A DNA stretch of 23,050 nt, taken from an uncultured Actinomycetes bacterium. GTDB taxonomy: Bacteria > Actinomycetota > Thermoleophilia > Solirubrobacterales > Thermoleophilaceae. Each line of letters starts with the position of its first letter. The first letter of the stretch is position 1. The stretch lies in NCBI GenBank assembly GCA_946481495.1, contig CAMLNW010000008.1:1-23050 (forward strand), read 5' to 3'. The position numbers and the translations under genes are program-made. Positions 8,028 through 15,313 of this stretch are shown one piece after another. Below the pieces are notes generated by a model. That model saw only the letters and a program-made list of their open reading frames with translations. It did not search any database and was not told where the DNA came from.

Positions 8028-8771
8028 GTGTCCGACACGCTCGTCCTCTGCTACCACGCGGTCAGCGACAGCTGGCCCGCTTCGCTCGCTGTCTCCGCCG
8101 ACCAACTGCGGACCCAGCTCGAGCGGCTCGTCGAGCGCGGATACCGCGGCGTGACCTTCAGCGAGGCGGTCGCCGGCGGCGATTCCGGCCGCACGCTCGC
8201 GGTGACCTTCGACGACGCCTATCGGTCGACTTTGCTCGCGCGGCCGATCCTCGCCGAGCTCGGGCTGCCTGGGACGGTCTTCGTGCCGACGGCGCACGTG
8301 GGCAGCAGTGAGCCGATGAGCTGGGCCGGAATCGATCAGTGGGTCGGCGGTCCGCACGAGTCGGAGCTGCTCTGCATGGACGCCGCCGATCTGCAGGCGC
8401 TCGCCGGCGCAGGTTGGGAGATCGGCGCCCATACGCACAGTCATCCCCATCTGACGACGCTCGACGACACGGCACTCGCGCGAGAGCTGGGCGAATCGCG
8501 CGAGCGGGTGGAGCAGCTGATGGGAGCTCCGTGTCGCTCGCTGGCCTATCCGTACGGGGATTTCGACGGGCGCGTCGTGGCCGCCGCGCGGGTCGCCGGC
8601 TATGAGGCCGCCTGCACGCTCGATGTCGGCAGTCACGGCGGAGATCCGCTGATCTGGCCCCGCGTCGGCGTCTACCGTGGCGAGCCGGACTGGCGTGTAG
8701 CGCTCAAATGCGCTCCACTGGCGCGGCGTGTGTCGCTTGCCAAGCTGCGTCATCCGCTGCAGGCTCGCTGA
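8028..8771 (+). CDS. Polysaccharide deacetylase (NodB homology, CE4)
   Basis: This 247-residue carbohydrate esterase family 4 protein removes N- or O-acetyl groups from polysaccharide or peptidoglycan using a divalent metal. The family motifs are clear: TFDDAY at 60-65 (D62 catalytic base, D63 metal ligand), HTHSHPH at 135-141 (metal ligands H135 and H139 in HxxxHP), and AYPYGDFD at 173-180. The N-terminal VLCYHAVSD is the usual first strand of this family. There is no signal peptide, so it may act on cytoplasmic or lipid-linked glycan. The start is GTG 8028, with no Shine-Dalgarno but a TANNNT hexamer seven bases upstream. It is divergent from the beta-helix genes and convergent with the LPFTG gene. 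It is the second deacetylase-type gene in this locus after 2921-4318. Confidence 0.93.
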   Translation: MSDTLVLCYHAVSDSWPASLAVSADQLRTQLERLVERGYRGVTFSEAVAGGDSGRTLAVTFDDAYRSTLLARPILAELGLPGTVFVPTAHVGSSEPMSWAGIDQWVGGPHESELLCMDAADLQALAGAGWEIGAHTHSHPHLTTLDDTALARELGESRERVEQLMGAPCRSLAYPYGDFDGRVVAAARVAGYEAACTLDVGSHGGDPLIWPRVGVYRGEPDWRVALKCAPLARRVSLAKLRHPLQAR

Positions 8772-8794
8772 GGGCCGGAAGGTTGAGAACAACG

Positions 8795-8826
8795 GCAGGG
8801 AAGCCAGCTGAGGCTGGCTCCCCTGC
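8795..8826. terminator. Hairpin, probable bidirectional terminator
   Basis: GCAGGG and CCCTGC form an outer 6-pair stem (8795-8800 with 8821-8826), and AGCCAGC and GCTGGCT form an inner 7-pair stem (8802-8808 with 8813-8819). A single A-C mismatch separates them and the loop is TGAG. It lies between two convergent genes (stops at 8771 and 8849) and would fold equally well in either transcript. There is no T-run, which is common in very GC-rich actinobacteria. Confidence 0.75.
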
Positions 8827-8848
8827 ATGAAGCTGTTCGGCGTCGCGC

Positions 8849-9163
8849 TTAGGCGCCCGACGGGCGGTGCGTCAGACGGCGAAGGCCGAGGCCAAGCGCC
8901 AGCAGAATCGCGCCGGCGGCGAGCAGAACGCCGAGGTCAGCGCCGGTGAACGGCAGTGACGCTCCAGCGTCGGTCTCGACCGGCGTTACCGCTGCCGTAC
9001 CGCTGTCGGTAGGGCCGCTGTCCCCGCTGTCGCCAACTCCGGCGACGACGTTGTTCGGGCCGCCGTAACCCTCGTTGCTCGACTGGGCCATGGCCGCAGT
9101 CGGAACGAGCATCGCGACCGCAAGCGCGGCGATCAGCATCTTGTTGATGATCGATCTACTCAT
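8849..9163 (-). CDS. Small LPFTG cell-wall-anchored surface protein
   Basis: This 104-residue protein has three parts. There is a signal peptide (about 1-26, ending AMAQ), a short Gly/Ser/Asp/Thr-rich mature region with GDSGDSG near 44-50, and a sorting signal: LPFTG at 70-74, a hydrophobic helix at about 77-94 and a basic tail (LRRLTHR). A sortase would cut between T and G and link the protein to the wall. The mature part is only about 45 residues, so it is more likely a spacer, coat or glycan-attachment protein than an enzyme. ATG 9163 is preceded by AAGGAG with a long 12-base spacer. The likely sortase is at 13527-14195. The upstream gap holds a lower-GC leader (see 9164-9368). Confidence 0.87.
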   Translation of the reverse strand: MSRSIINKMLIAALAVAMLVPTAAMAQSSNEGYGGPNNVVAGVGDSGDSGPTDSGTAAVTPVETDAGASLPFTGADLGVLLAAGAILLALGLGLRRLTHRPSGA

Positions 9164-9368
9164 GTGGCCAGTGCACTCCTTAGTTTTCTCGACAGGTCGC
9201 GGGTGCACTCAGAAATCTCGGTCCGGCTACCCGTTCCCGAAGAGTGCTTGCGTTCAAGCTCTGAACCCTTGATACCACGGAAGTCAGACGGTCGCAAACC
9301 GTTTGAAATCCCGCTGTCAATGCGCAGTCTTGAAGCCAGAAACTCCATGATAACCACCCTTCGGTCGG
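9164..9368 (-). promoter_or_regulatory. Low-GC leader/promoter region upstream of the LPFTG gene
   Basis: This gap of about 205 bases is clearly poorer in GC than the rest of the window. On the minus strand it contains TTGACA (rev-comp of 9315-9320), a good minus-35 candidate, and a five-pair inverted repeat GTTCA-N5-TGAAC (9253-9267) that could be an operator or RNA stem. I saw no convincing minus-10. A 62-codon frame (9348 to 9160) starts after AAGGGTGG and ends in an ATGA overlap with the LPFTG gene, but only about 56 percent of its third positions are G/C, so it is probably not a protein. The region may be a regulated 5' leader. Confidence 0.4.
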
Positions 9369-11423
9369 CTACCTGGGCCCGATCCGGCTGTCGACGTCGC
9401 GCAGGATCATCTGGTTGAGCCGCTCCGGGGTGACGAAACGGCCTCGGCGCAGCATTCGCTCGACGCGCTTGGCGACGCGATCCTGGGGGCTGAGCGCGCG
9501 AGCCCGCGCCACGTAGCGCAGCGCGTCGGGGCGCCGATCCTCGGCCGAGGCGATCGCCCCCAGCGCGAGGTAGGCGAACGGATCGCCTCCCTCGCGGTCG
9601 AGTGCCTTGCGGATGTAGACCTTTGCGTCGCCATAGCGGTGGTGATTGGCCTCGATGACGGCGGCCGTCGTGTAGGCGGTGGGGGAGAGCGGATTCAGGT
9701 CCGCCGAGCGGTCGAGCAGGTGCAGCGCACCGTTGGGGTCGCTCGCCGCAATCTCGCGCGCATTGCGCAGGTCGCGGTCGGCGAGCCACGGCAGCGTCAG
9801 GGCGACCGCTAGCAGGACCGCTCCGATGGCCCCGGCCGCGATCGCGCCGCGGCGCACGCCGGTGGACAGCGGCTTCCAGGCGTTCGCGGGAGCGTCCGCG
9901 GCTGCCGCCAGCGCCAGTGCGGCGAATGCCGCACAGCCGAGCGCCGGGAACTCCCAGATCCAGTCGAGCATGCCGTGCCAGACGAAGTAAGCGAAGGTCA
10001 GCACGCCGGCAGCCGCGGCGGCCGCTCCCAGCGCGCTGGCGCGCCGGATCGCCGCGAACGCGGCCAGCAGCGCGCCGATCATCGCGCCGAGGAAGATCAG
10101 CGCGCCGATCAGCCCGGTCATCGACAGCACGCGCAAGGCCAGGTTGTGCGGGTAGAGCGGGGTCTCGGGCGTGCTGCCGTAGAGCAGGTACTGGCGACCG
10201 TAGTTGTCTGAGCCGACGCCGAGCACCGGGTGCTCCTTGAAGTTGCGCCAGGCGACCTCGAAGTAGTCGTAGCGGTAGCTGCCGGCGGAGAGGCCGAAGC
10301 GCGAGCCCTCGAAGCGCGGCTCACCCTCACCCTTCTTGAAGTCGGTCCAGAGCCGGTCGGCGACGTCGACCGGGTTGCCCTCGACAGCGACGAAGGCGAC
10401 CCCGCCGGCGAAGCAGGCGAGCACGAAGGCGGCGATCACCGCCGCGCTGACGTTGCGGGCCGTCTCGGCGCTTGTCTTGATCCCGCGATCGAGCATTCCC
10501 CAGCCGATGCCGACGATCACCAGCAGTGCGCTGACCAGTAGCGAGGCGTGTGCGCCGCTGGCGACGTACTCGCTCGGCGGCGTGCGGCCGTTGTAGCCCT
10601 GGTAGGCGTCGAGCAGCGGCGCGTACATCGCCGCGGTGCCGGCGCCGATCAGCGCCAGCGTCACGATTGTCCGCGCGCGACCCGGCACGACCACGACGAG
10701 CAGGATCGCCATCAGCGGCAGCGCGGCCATCCAGCTGCGGCTCTGGCCGAGGATCGCCAGCGCGACCATCAGATTGGCCGCGCCGAGCAGCAGACCGCGC
10801 AGCAGCGGGTGCAGCTCGCGCCGGCCGGCAAGCACGACCGCCGGGAAGAAGGCGGTGAACCAGAGCGCGACGTTGGCGTTCGCGTAGCCGGTCGGCTCGC
10901 TCAGCCGCCCCTCGTAGAAGAAGCCGATTGGATCGTCCGAGCCGCTCGCGCGCAGCAGCTCGACGACGCCGATGCCAGCGATGGCGAGCGCATAGGCGGC
11001 GAGCAGCAGCGCCGCGACGCGGCCCTTGACCGGCCAGAGCGCGAACAGCGCGAAGACGATCGCGTACATCGCGGTGCGGTTGGCGCCATCCAGGGCGATG
11101 CCCTGCTGGTCGGCCCACAGGATCGACAGGTAGCTCCAGGCGGCGTAGGCGGCAAGCAGGCCGATCGCCCAGGCGGCGGCGCGGCGCGGGCTGGGGCGCG
11201 GTAGCGCCAGCAGTCCGACCACGAGCAGGGCGAGCAGCGCGAGCGTCGCCGGTAGGAAGGTCGTCTGGCGGAAGCCACCCTCGTCACCCGCGAGGTAGAC
11301 GAAGAGCGCCAAGCCGAGCACCAGGATCGGCAGCGACGGGTTCTCGTCGAGCACGACGCGCAGCGGCGAGCGGGTCTCGGCCGCTTCGGCAGGTGGGGCG
11401 GTCTCGGCCGTGGCGGTCTCCAT
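9369..11423 (-). CDS. O-antigen ligase/polymerase-family membrane protein with C-terminal TPR-like repeats
   Basis: This 684-residue integral membrane protein has a dozen or so hydrophobic segments between about residues 30 and 560. It matches the Wzy/WaaL (O-antigen ligase) superfamily. GQSRSW at 226-231 is the conserved arginine segment after a membrane helix. A large loop (about 350-430) carries HPVLGVGSDNYG (398-409) and YPHNLALRVLSMTGLIG (about 424-440), the two hallmark stretches. The last ~120 residues (from about DRDLRNAREIA) are soluble and helical with TPR-like pairs, including DPNGALHLLDRSADLNPLSP. The protein would ligate or polymerise lipid-linked glycan on the outer face of the membrane. 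ATG 11423 has GGAGG eight bases upstream, inside the end of the aminotransferase gene, so the two are coupled. Ligase and polymerase roles cannot be separated by sequence. Confidence 0.88.
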   Translation of the reverse strand: METATAETAPPAEAAETRSPLRVVLDENPSLPILVLGLALFVYLAGDEGGFRQTTFLPATLALLALLVVGLLALPRPSPRRAAAWAIGLLAAYAAWSYLSILWADQQGIALDGANRTAMYAIVFALFALWPVKGRVAALLLAAYALAIAGIGVVELLRASGSDDPIGFFYEGRLSEPTGYANANVALWFTAFFPAVVLAGRRELHPLLRGLLLGAANLMVALAILGQSRSWMAALPLMAILLVVVVPGRARTIVTLALIGAGTAAMYAPLLDAYQGYNGRTPPSEYVASGAHASLLVSALLVIVGIGWGMLDRGIKTSAETARNVSAAVIAAFVLACFAGGVAFVAVEGNPVDVADRLWTDFKKGEGEPRFEGSRFGLSAGSYRYDYFEVAWRNFKEHPVLGVGSDNYGRQYLLYGSTPETPLYPHNLALRVLSMTGLIGALIFLGAMIGALLAAFAAIRRASALGAAAAAAGVLTFAYFVWHGMLDWIWEFPALGCAAFAALALAAAADAPANAWKPLSTGVRRGAIAAGAIGAVLLAVALTLPWLADRDLRNAREIAASDPNGALHLLDRSADLNPLSPTAYTTAAVIEANHHRYGDAKVYIRKALDREGGDPFAYLALGAIASAEDRRPDALRYVARARALSPQDRVAKRVERMLRRGRFVTPERLNQMILRDVDSRIGPR

Positions 11424-11426
11424 CGC

Positions 11427-12578
11427 TCAGGCCTCCAGCCGCTCGATGCCCTCGCGTAGCGCCGTGACGACCCGGTCCTGTTGAGCCTCCGAGAGATGCG
11501 GGAAGAGCGGCAGGGTGAGCTCGGCGCGCGCCACCAGCTCACTGCGCTGGAGGCCGGGCGTCGCGGCATCGGCATACGCGCTCAGCTCGTGGACCGCGGG
11601 GTAGAGGACGCTCGTCTGGACGCTGCGGTCGGCGAGCATCGACTCGCGCAGTGGATCGCGCTGGTCGGGGTTGTCGAGCATCACTGGCATCACGTAGCAA
11701 GAGGAGCGATCGACCTCGTCGTCACGATACGGAACGGTCAGGCCGGGAACGTCGGCGAGCAGCTCGCGGTAGCGGTGGACGAGGCGGCGGCGCTGCGCGA
11801 CGTCCTCGGCGAGTCCGTTCAGCCGTGCCTCGAGCAGCGCCGCGCGTGGCTCGTCAATCCGGTAGTTGAAGCCGAGGTCGACGACGTCGTAGCCGGTTGA
11901 ATGGCCGCGGTGGCGGTCCCAGGTGCTCGCGGTCAGTGCGTGTGCGCGCCGCGTGCGCGCCAGCTCGGCGACCGCGTCGTCGTCGGTGGCGAGCAGGCCG
12001 CCCTCGCCACACGACAGGACCTTGTTCGAGAAGAAGCTGAAGCAGCCGGCCAGCCCGATCGTCCCGAGCGTCTCGCCCGCGGCCGATTTCGCGTCCGGGG
12101 CGTGCGCGGCATCCTCGATCAGGGCGATTCCACGCTCATCGCAGAGCGCGCGTAGACGCTCGACGTCGGTCGAGTAGCCGGCGTAGTGGACCGTGCAGAC
12201 GGCCTTCGTGCGCGGCGTTATGCGCGCCTCGACATCGGCGGGGTCGAGGCCGAGGTCGCTCGGCGCCAGGACGTCGGCGAAGACCGACTCCGCGCCGCAG
12301 TAGCGGACGGCCGCCGCGGACGCGACGAAGGTGATCGCGGGGACAATCACCTCGTCGCCGGGTCCGACTCCGGCAGCCAGGTAGGCGAGATGGAGGGCCG
12401 AGGTGCAGCTCGACACGGCGATCGCGTGGCGGACGCCGAGATGCTCGGCGAACGCTCGCTCAAAGGCCTCCGTGCGCGGGCCCATCGTCAGCCAGCCGGA
12501 GCGCAGCGTCTCGGCGACTGCGTCGACCTCCTCCTCGCGGAGGCTGATGTCGAACAGCGGGATCAGGTCGTCGGCCAT
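11427..12578 (-). CDS. DegT/DnrJ/EryC1/StrS-family sugar aminotransferase
   Basis: This 383-residue PLP-dependent aminotransferase acts on a keto sugar nucleotide, giving an amino sugar with glutamate as the usual donor. Features of the family are SGWLTMGPRTEAFE (about 27-40), SSCTSALHLAYLAAG (56-70, phosphate-binding), EDAAHA (155-160, with D156 at the PLP ring nitrogen), SFFSNKVLSCGEGG (181-194, with the PLP lysine K186) and FNYRID later. A natural substrate is the 4-keto-6-deoxy product of the LegB-like dehydratase at 4325-5317. The gene lies between the nucleotidyltransferase (10-base gap upstream) and the ligase-type membrane protein. The exact sugar is unknown. ArnB, WecE or perosamine-synthase-like functions remain possible. 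Confidence 0.92.
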   Translation of the reverse strand: MADDLIPLFDISLREEEVDAVAETLRSGWLTMGPRTEAFERAFAEHLGVRHAIAVSSCTSALHLAYLAAGVGPGDEVIVPAITFVASAAAVRYCGAESVFADVLAPSDLGLDPADVEARITPRTKAVCTVHYAGYSTDVERLRALCDERGIALIEDAAHAPDAKSAAGETLGTIGLAGCFSFFSNKVLSCGEGGLLATDDDAVAELARTRRAHALTASTWDRHRGHSTGYDVVDLGFNYRIDEPRAALLEARLNGLAEDVAQRRRLVHRYRELLADVPGLTVPYRDDEVDRSSCYVMPVMLDNPDQRDPLRESMLADRSVQTSVLYPAVHELSAYADAATPGLQRSELVARAELTLPLFPHLSEAQQDRVVTALREGIERLEA

Positions 12579-12588
12579 CGGGTGGCCG

Positions 12589-13332
12589 TCAGGAAGACAG
12601 TGACTTGCCGCTGATGTAGAGATCGGTCTTCAGGCTCTCGTACTCGGCGATCGCGCGCTCGTAGTCCTGCGGGCGCCCGATGTCGAGCCAGTAGCCGTCG
12701 AAGAGGTAGGAGCCGACCTGCTCGCCGGCGTCGATCAGTCGCAGCACGAGATCGGGCACATCGAGGTTGACGCCCTGCTCGATGAACTCGAGCGCGCGCG
12801 GCTCCATCGCGTAGACGCCCATGCTGACGACGTAGGGCACCTCGGGCTTCTCCTCGAAGCCAGTCACGGTCCGGGTGCGGCCGGCCTCGCCGTTGACGTG
12901 CAGGACGCCGTAGTCGGTCCGCACCACGCGGCGGTGTGAGGCGATCGTCAGCAGATTGCCGGACTCGCGATGCAGGTCCATCAAGTCTGAGTAGTCGAGC
13001 GTCGTGAGCACGTCGCCGTTCATCACCAGGAACGAATCGTCGAGGCGGTCGATGTCAGCCAACGGGCCGACGGTTCCGAGCGGCTCGTTCTCCTCCTGGT
13101 AGTCGATGCTGACGCCCCACTTGGAGCCATCGCCCATCACGGCGCGCACGAGGTGAGCGAGATGGCCGACCGCCAGAGTGATGTCGTCGAAGCCGAGATC
13201 GCGCAGCTGATGGATGACGACGTCGAGGATCGCGCGATCGCCGATCGGCAGCAGCGGCTTCGGCAGGACGGTCGTGTAAGGCCCAAGGCGGGAGCCTTTG
13301 CCACCGGCGAGGATCACGGCACGAGTGCTCAT
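12589..13332 (-). CDS. Sugar-1-phosphate nucleotidyltransferase
   Basis: This 247-residue NTP-transferase forms an NDP-sugar from a sugar 1-phosphate. GGKGSRLGPYTTVLPKPLLPI, running from residue 10 to 30, is the nucleotide- and Mg-binding signature (GGxGxRLxPxTxxxPKPLLPI). NGDVLTTLD in the middle provides the catalytic Asp. FEEKPEVPYVVSMGVYAME and DGYWLDIGRPQDYE follow as in RfbA, mannose-1-phosphate guanylyltransferase and PtmE-like enzymes. It lacks the C-terminal beta-helix or CBS extension of larger relatives. ATG 13332 is taken because MSTRAVILAGG is the standard N-terminus. The open frame upstream to 13530 crosses a non-coding gap. With the aminotransferase and LegB-like dehydratase it could make an activated amino sugar, but NeuB- and NeuC-like enzymes are not in the window. 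Confidence 0.92.
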   Translation of the reverse strand: MSTRAVILAGGKGSRLGPYTTVLPKPLLPIGDRAILDVVIHQLRDLGFDDITLAVGHLAHLVRAVMGDGSKWGVSIDYQEENEPLGTVGPLADIDRLDDSFLVMNGDVLTTLDYSDLMDLHRESGNLLTIASHRRVVRTDYGVLHVNGEAGRTRTVTGFEEKPEVPYVVSMGVYAMEPRALEFIEQGVNLDVPDLVLRLIDAGEQVGSYLFDGYWLDIGRPQDYERAIAEYESLKTDLYISGKSLSS

Positions 13333-13406
13333 GCTAGGTCTCTCGGCAATAGCTGTCCGAGCTTGAGCGCTGGATGGTGAATGTCTCCCGGCGAGGCCGC
13401 CGAACG

Positions 13407-13412
13407 TATGCT
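13407..13412 (+). promoter_or_regulatory. Possible minus-10 element before a small membrane protein
   Basis: TATGCT fits TANNNT and ends seven bases before ATG 13420. There is no Shine-Dalgarno there, so a leaderless mRNA is possible. No minus-35 was recognised. The rest of the 87-base gap (13333-13419) shows nothing clear. Confidence 0.3.
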
Positions 13413-13419
13413 TGAAGCG

Positions 13420-13593
13420 ATGGCACTGAGGATTCTGGCACGGGTTCTGTATTGGCTGGTGGTACTGGCCGTATCGGTCGTGCTCCTGGTACTGCTGGTT
13501 TCGTTCTTCGAGTCGCGCGACGAGTCTCAACTCGACGCTGGCACGTCCTTGCTGCTCTCCTTGCGCAGCTCGGCCGGCATCTTTGCGATCTGA
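13420..13593 (+). CDS. Possible small single-pass membrane protein
   Basis: This 57-residue frame starts at ATG 13420. It opens with MALRILARVLYWLVVLAVSV and continues as a strongly hydrophobic helix of about 25 residues (to VSFFESRDE), then a charged segment and a hydrophobic end. G/C at third positions over the first half is high, as expected for coding. Against it, the last ~67 bases overlap the 3' end of the sortase gene on the other strand, so those residues are constrained by antisense coding. It could be a small partner of the sortase or a chance frame. There is no Shine-Dalgarno, but a TATGCT hexamer lies seven bases upstream. I do not recognise a family. Confidence 0.4.
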   Translation: MALRILARVLYWLVVLAVSVVLLVLLVSFFESRDESQLDAGTSLLLSLRSSAGIFAI

Positions 13594-14195
13594 CGTGCGA
13601 ACACGATGATTCGCTGGGCGGCGCTGTACAGCGGGTGGCAGGCGCTCAGCACCAACCGCTTGTAGCCAACCGGATCGGTGACCCAGACATCGCTCGGATC
13701 GACGAGCTGCGTCTTCTGGACCTTGTAGACGAACTTGCCGTAGGGCATCGACACGACGATCCGGTCGCCGCGCTCGAGCTTGTCGATGTCGTGGAACGGC
13801 GCTCCGTGGGTGGTCCGGTGGCCGGCGATCGCGACCGTGCCCTGCTCACCCGGCAGCGGCGTCTCGGGATAGTGGCCCGGACCCTTGCGCAGGCTGTCCG
13901 TATCCGTGCCCTCGACGATGTAATACGACTTGTCGAGCGTCGGGAACTCGATCTTGCCGATCGCGTCGCCGCGCAGCGGCTCCTTGCGGACGACTCGCGG
14001 CGGCGGGTCTTCGAGCTTGCGCTCCAGCGTCGCCTGCTCGCGGCCGGCCGTGAACGCCGAGATCGGCTCCTGCCAGGCGAACGTCAGGCCGGCGTCGCAG
14101 ATCAGCAGCAGGCCACTGACGATCATCACGTGGGCGGCGAAGCGCAGTAGGCGGCGCCCCGCGCGGAGGGCGATGTTTGCGGAGCTTCCTGGCAT
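13527..14195 (-). CDS. Sortase (class E-like cysteine transpeptidase)
   Basis: This 222-residue membrane-anchored sortase has a basic N-terminus, then a membrane helix at about 17-40, a stalk, and the sortase beta-barrel from about 80. The catalytic His is in AIAGHRTTHG (H126), the catalytic Cys in LVLSACHPLY (C186), and the Arg in SAAQR (R195). The usual TLxTC is replaced by LSAC. LPGEQGTVAIAGHR is typical of class D/E/F enzymes of actinobacteria. It should cut the sorting signal of secreted proteins and join them to the wall; the only candidate substrate here is the LPFTG protein at 8849-9163. ATG 14195 is the only start that keeps the membrane helix. It shares the CATG tetranucleotide with the divergent acyltransferase. 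TACACT at 14205-14210 may be its minus-10. Confidence 0.9.
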   Translation of the reverse strand: MPGSSANIALRAGRRLLRFAAHVMIVSGLLLICDAGLTFAWQEPISAFTAGREQATLERKLEDPPPRVVRKEPLRGDAIGKIEFPTLDKSYYIVEGTDTDSLRKGPGHYPETPLPGEQGTVAIAGHRTTHGAPFHDIDKLERGDRIVVSMPYGKFVYKVQKTQLVDPSDVWVTDPVGYKRLVLSACHPLYSAAQRIIVFARQIAKMPAELRKESSKDVPASS

Positions 14196-15297
14196 GCTCT
14201 GGCCAGTGTACGAATCGGACGGCGCAGGAGGCCCCACTTTGCAGGTGCGGGATGGGGGAGGCCTCGCGGCGCTGCGCGACGAGTGGTCGGCGCTCGCTGA
14301 GGCGGGCGGCAACCTGTTCGGGACCTGGGAGTGGGCCGACTGCTGGTGGCGCCACTACGGTGCCGAGCGGCGCGCGATGCCGCTCTCCTGCTTCGACGGC
14401 GACGGACGGCTAGTCGCGATCCTGCCGCTGTGCATCGACCGCCGCCGCCCGCTGCGCCTGGCGCGCTTCATCGGCCACGGTGCGGCCGACGAGCTCGGCC
14501 CGATCTGCGCGCCGGCCGATCGGGTGGCGGCGCTCGACGCGCTGGGAGCCGCACGTTCGGTCGCTCCCGAGGGCTGGTCGCTGCTGCTCGCCGATCGGCT
14601 CGTCGCCGATCACGGCTGGGCGCTGCCACGCGGCGCGCGCGCGCTGCGGCACGAGTCGAGCCCGGTCGTCTCGATCGCCGGACTCGACTGGGACGGCTAC
14701 TTGGCGACGCGCAGCTCGAACTTTCGCTCACAGGTCCGCCGCAAGGAGCGCAAGCTGCAGCGCGAACACGGGCTCACGTACCGCCTCTGCGACGATCCAC
14801 AACGGCTCGACGCCGACATGGCGTCGCTGTTCCTGTTGCACGACGAGCGCTGGGGCGACGAGGGGTCGGGCGCCTTTGACAGCCAGCGGCAGGCGTTTCA
14901 TCGCGATTTCGCGCGCGTGGCGCTCGAGCGCGGCTGGCTGCGGCTCTGGATCGCCGAGGTTGACGGGCGCGCTATCGCCGCCTGGCACGGCTTCCGTTTC
15001 GGCGGATCCGAGTGGTATTACCAGTCCGGCCGCGACCCGGAGTGGGAGCGCGCCTCGATCGGCCTCGTGCTGATGGCGCACACGCTGCGCTCGGCGATCG
15101 AGGACGGGATGGGCACCTACCGGCTGTTGCGCGGCGGCGAGACTTACAAGGAGCGCTTCGCCACAGGCGACGTCGGGGTCGACTCGGTCGCGGTGCCCGC
15201 GAATGGCCTGGGGCGGGGCGCGATCCTGGCGGCGCGCGCCGCGGTCGACCTTCCCGGTCCGCAGCGCCGCGTGGCGCGCCGCCTCGCGTCGGACTAG
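14194..15297 (+). CDS. CelD/BioF2-type GNAT acyltransferase
   Basis: This 367-residue protein belongs to the GNAT acyltransferase group called CelD, BcsL or Acetyltransf_6, found in exopolysaccharide loci. It has DEWSALAEAGGNLFGTWEWADCWWRHYG (about 28-55; LFGTWEW is the classic N-terminal segment), LVAILPL, NFRSQVRRKERKL, and the C-terminal half with DGRAIAAWHGFRFGGSEWYYQSGRDPEW, the second GNAT lobe. There is no signal peptide, so it acts in the cytoplasm, probably acylating a glycan precursor. The start is uncertain: ATG 14194 has CGGAG nine bases upstream, while ATG 14173 and GTG 14206 are alternatives. It is a paralogue of the convergent gene at 15305-16387. Confidence 0.83.
   Translation: MLWPVYESDGAGGPTLQVRDGGGLAALRDEWSALAEAGGNLFGTWEWADCWWRHYGAERRAMPLSCFDGDGRLVAILPLCIDRRRPLRLARFIGHGAADELGPICAPADRVAALDALGAARSVAPEGWSLLLADRLVADHGWALPRGARALRHESSPVVSIAGLDWDGYLATRSSNFRSQVRRKERKLQREHGLTYRLCDDPQRLDADMASLFLLHDERWGDEGSGAFDSQRQAFHRDFARVALERGWLRLWIAEVDGRAIAAWHGFRFGGSEWYYQSGRDPEWERASIGLVLMAHTLRSAIEDGMGTYRLLRGGETYKERFATGDVGVDSVAVPANGLGRGAILAARAAVDLPGPQRRVARRLASD
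14205..14210 (-). promoter_or_regulatory. Possible minus-10 element of the sortase gene
   Basis: TACACT on the minus strand fits TANNNT and lies nine bases before ATG 14195, with no Shine-Dalgarno between. It falls inside the first codons of the divergent acyltransferase if that gene starts at 14194. No minus-35 was recognised. Confidence 0.3.
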
Positions 15298-15299
15298 TT

Positions 15300-15313
15300 C
15301 GCGATCAGTCGCG
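15300..15313. terminator. Small hairpin between convergent acyltransferase genes
   Basis: CGCGA-TCAG-TCGCG forms a perfect five-pair stem with a four-base loop. It spans the seven-base gap between the two convergent stops, and its loop contains the minus-strand stop codon. It may help end both transcripts, but it is short and has no T-run. Confidence 0.3.

Noticed and set aside
9160..9348. A 62-codon frame ending in an ATGA overlap with the LPFTG gene
   Set aside because: Only about 56 percent G/C at third positions, far below the window's genes. Kept as part of a possible leader rather than called as a gene.
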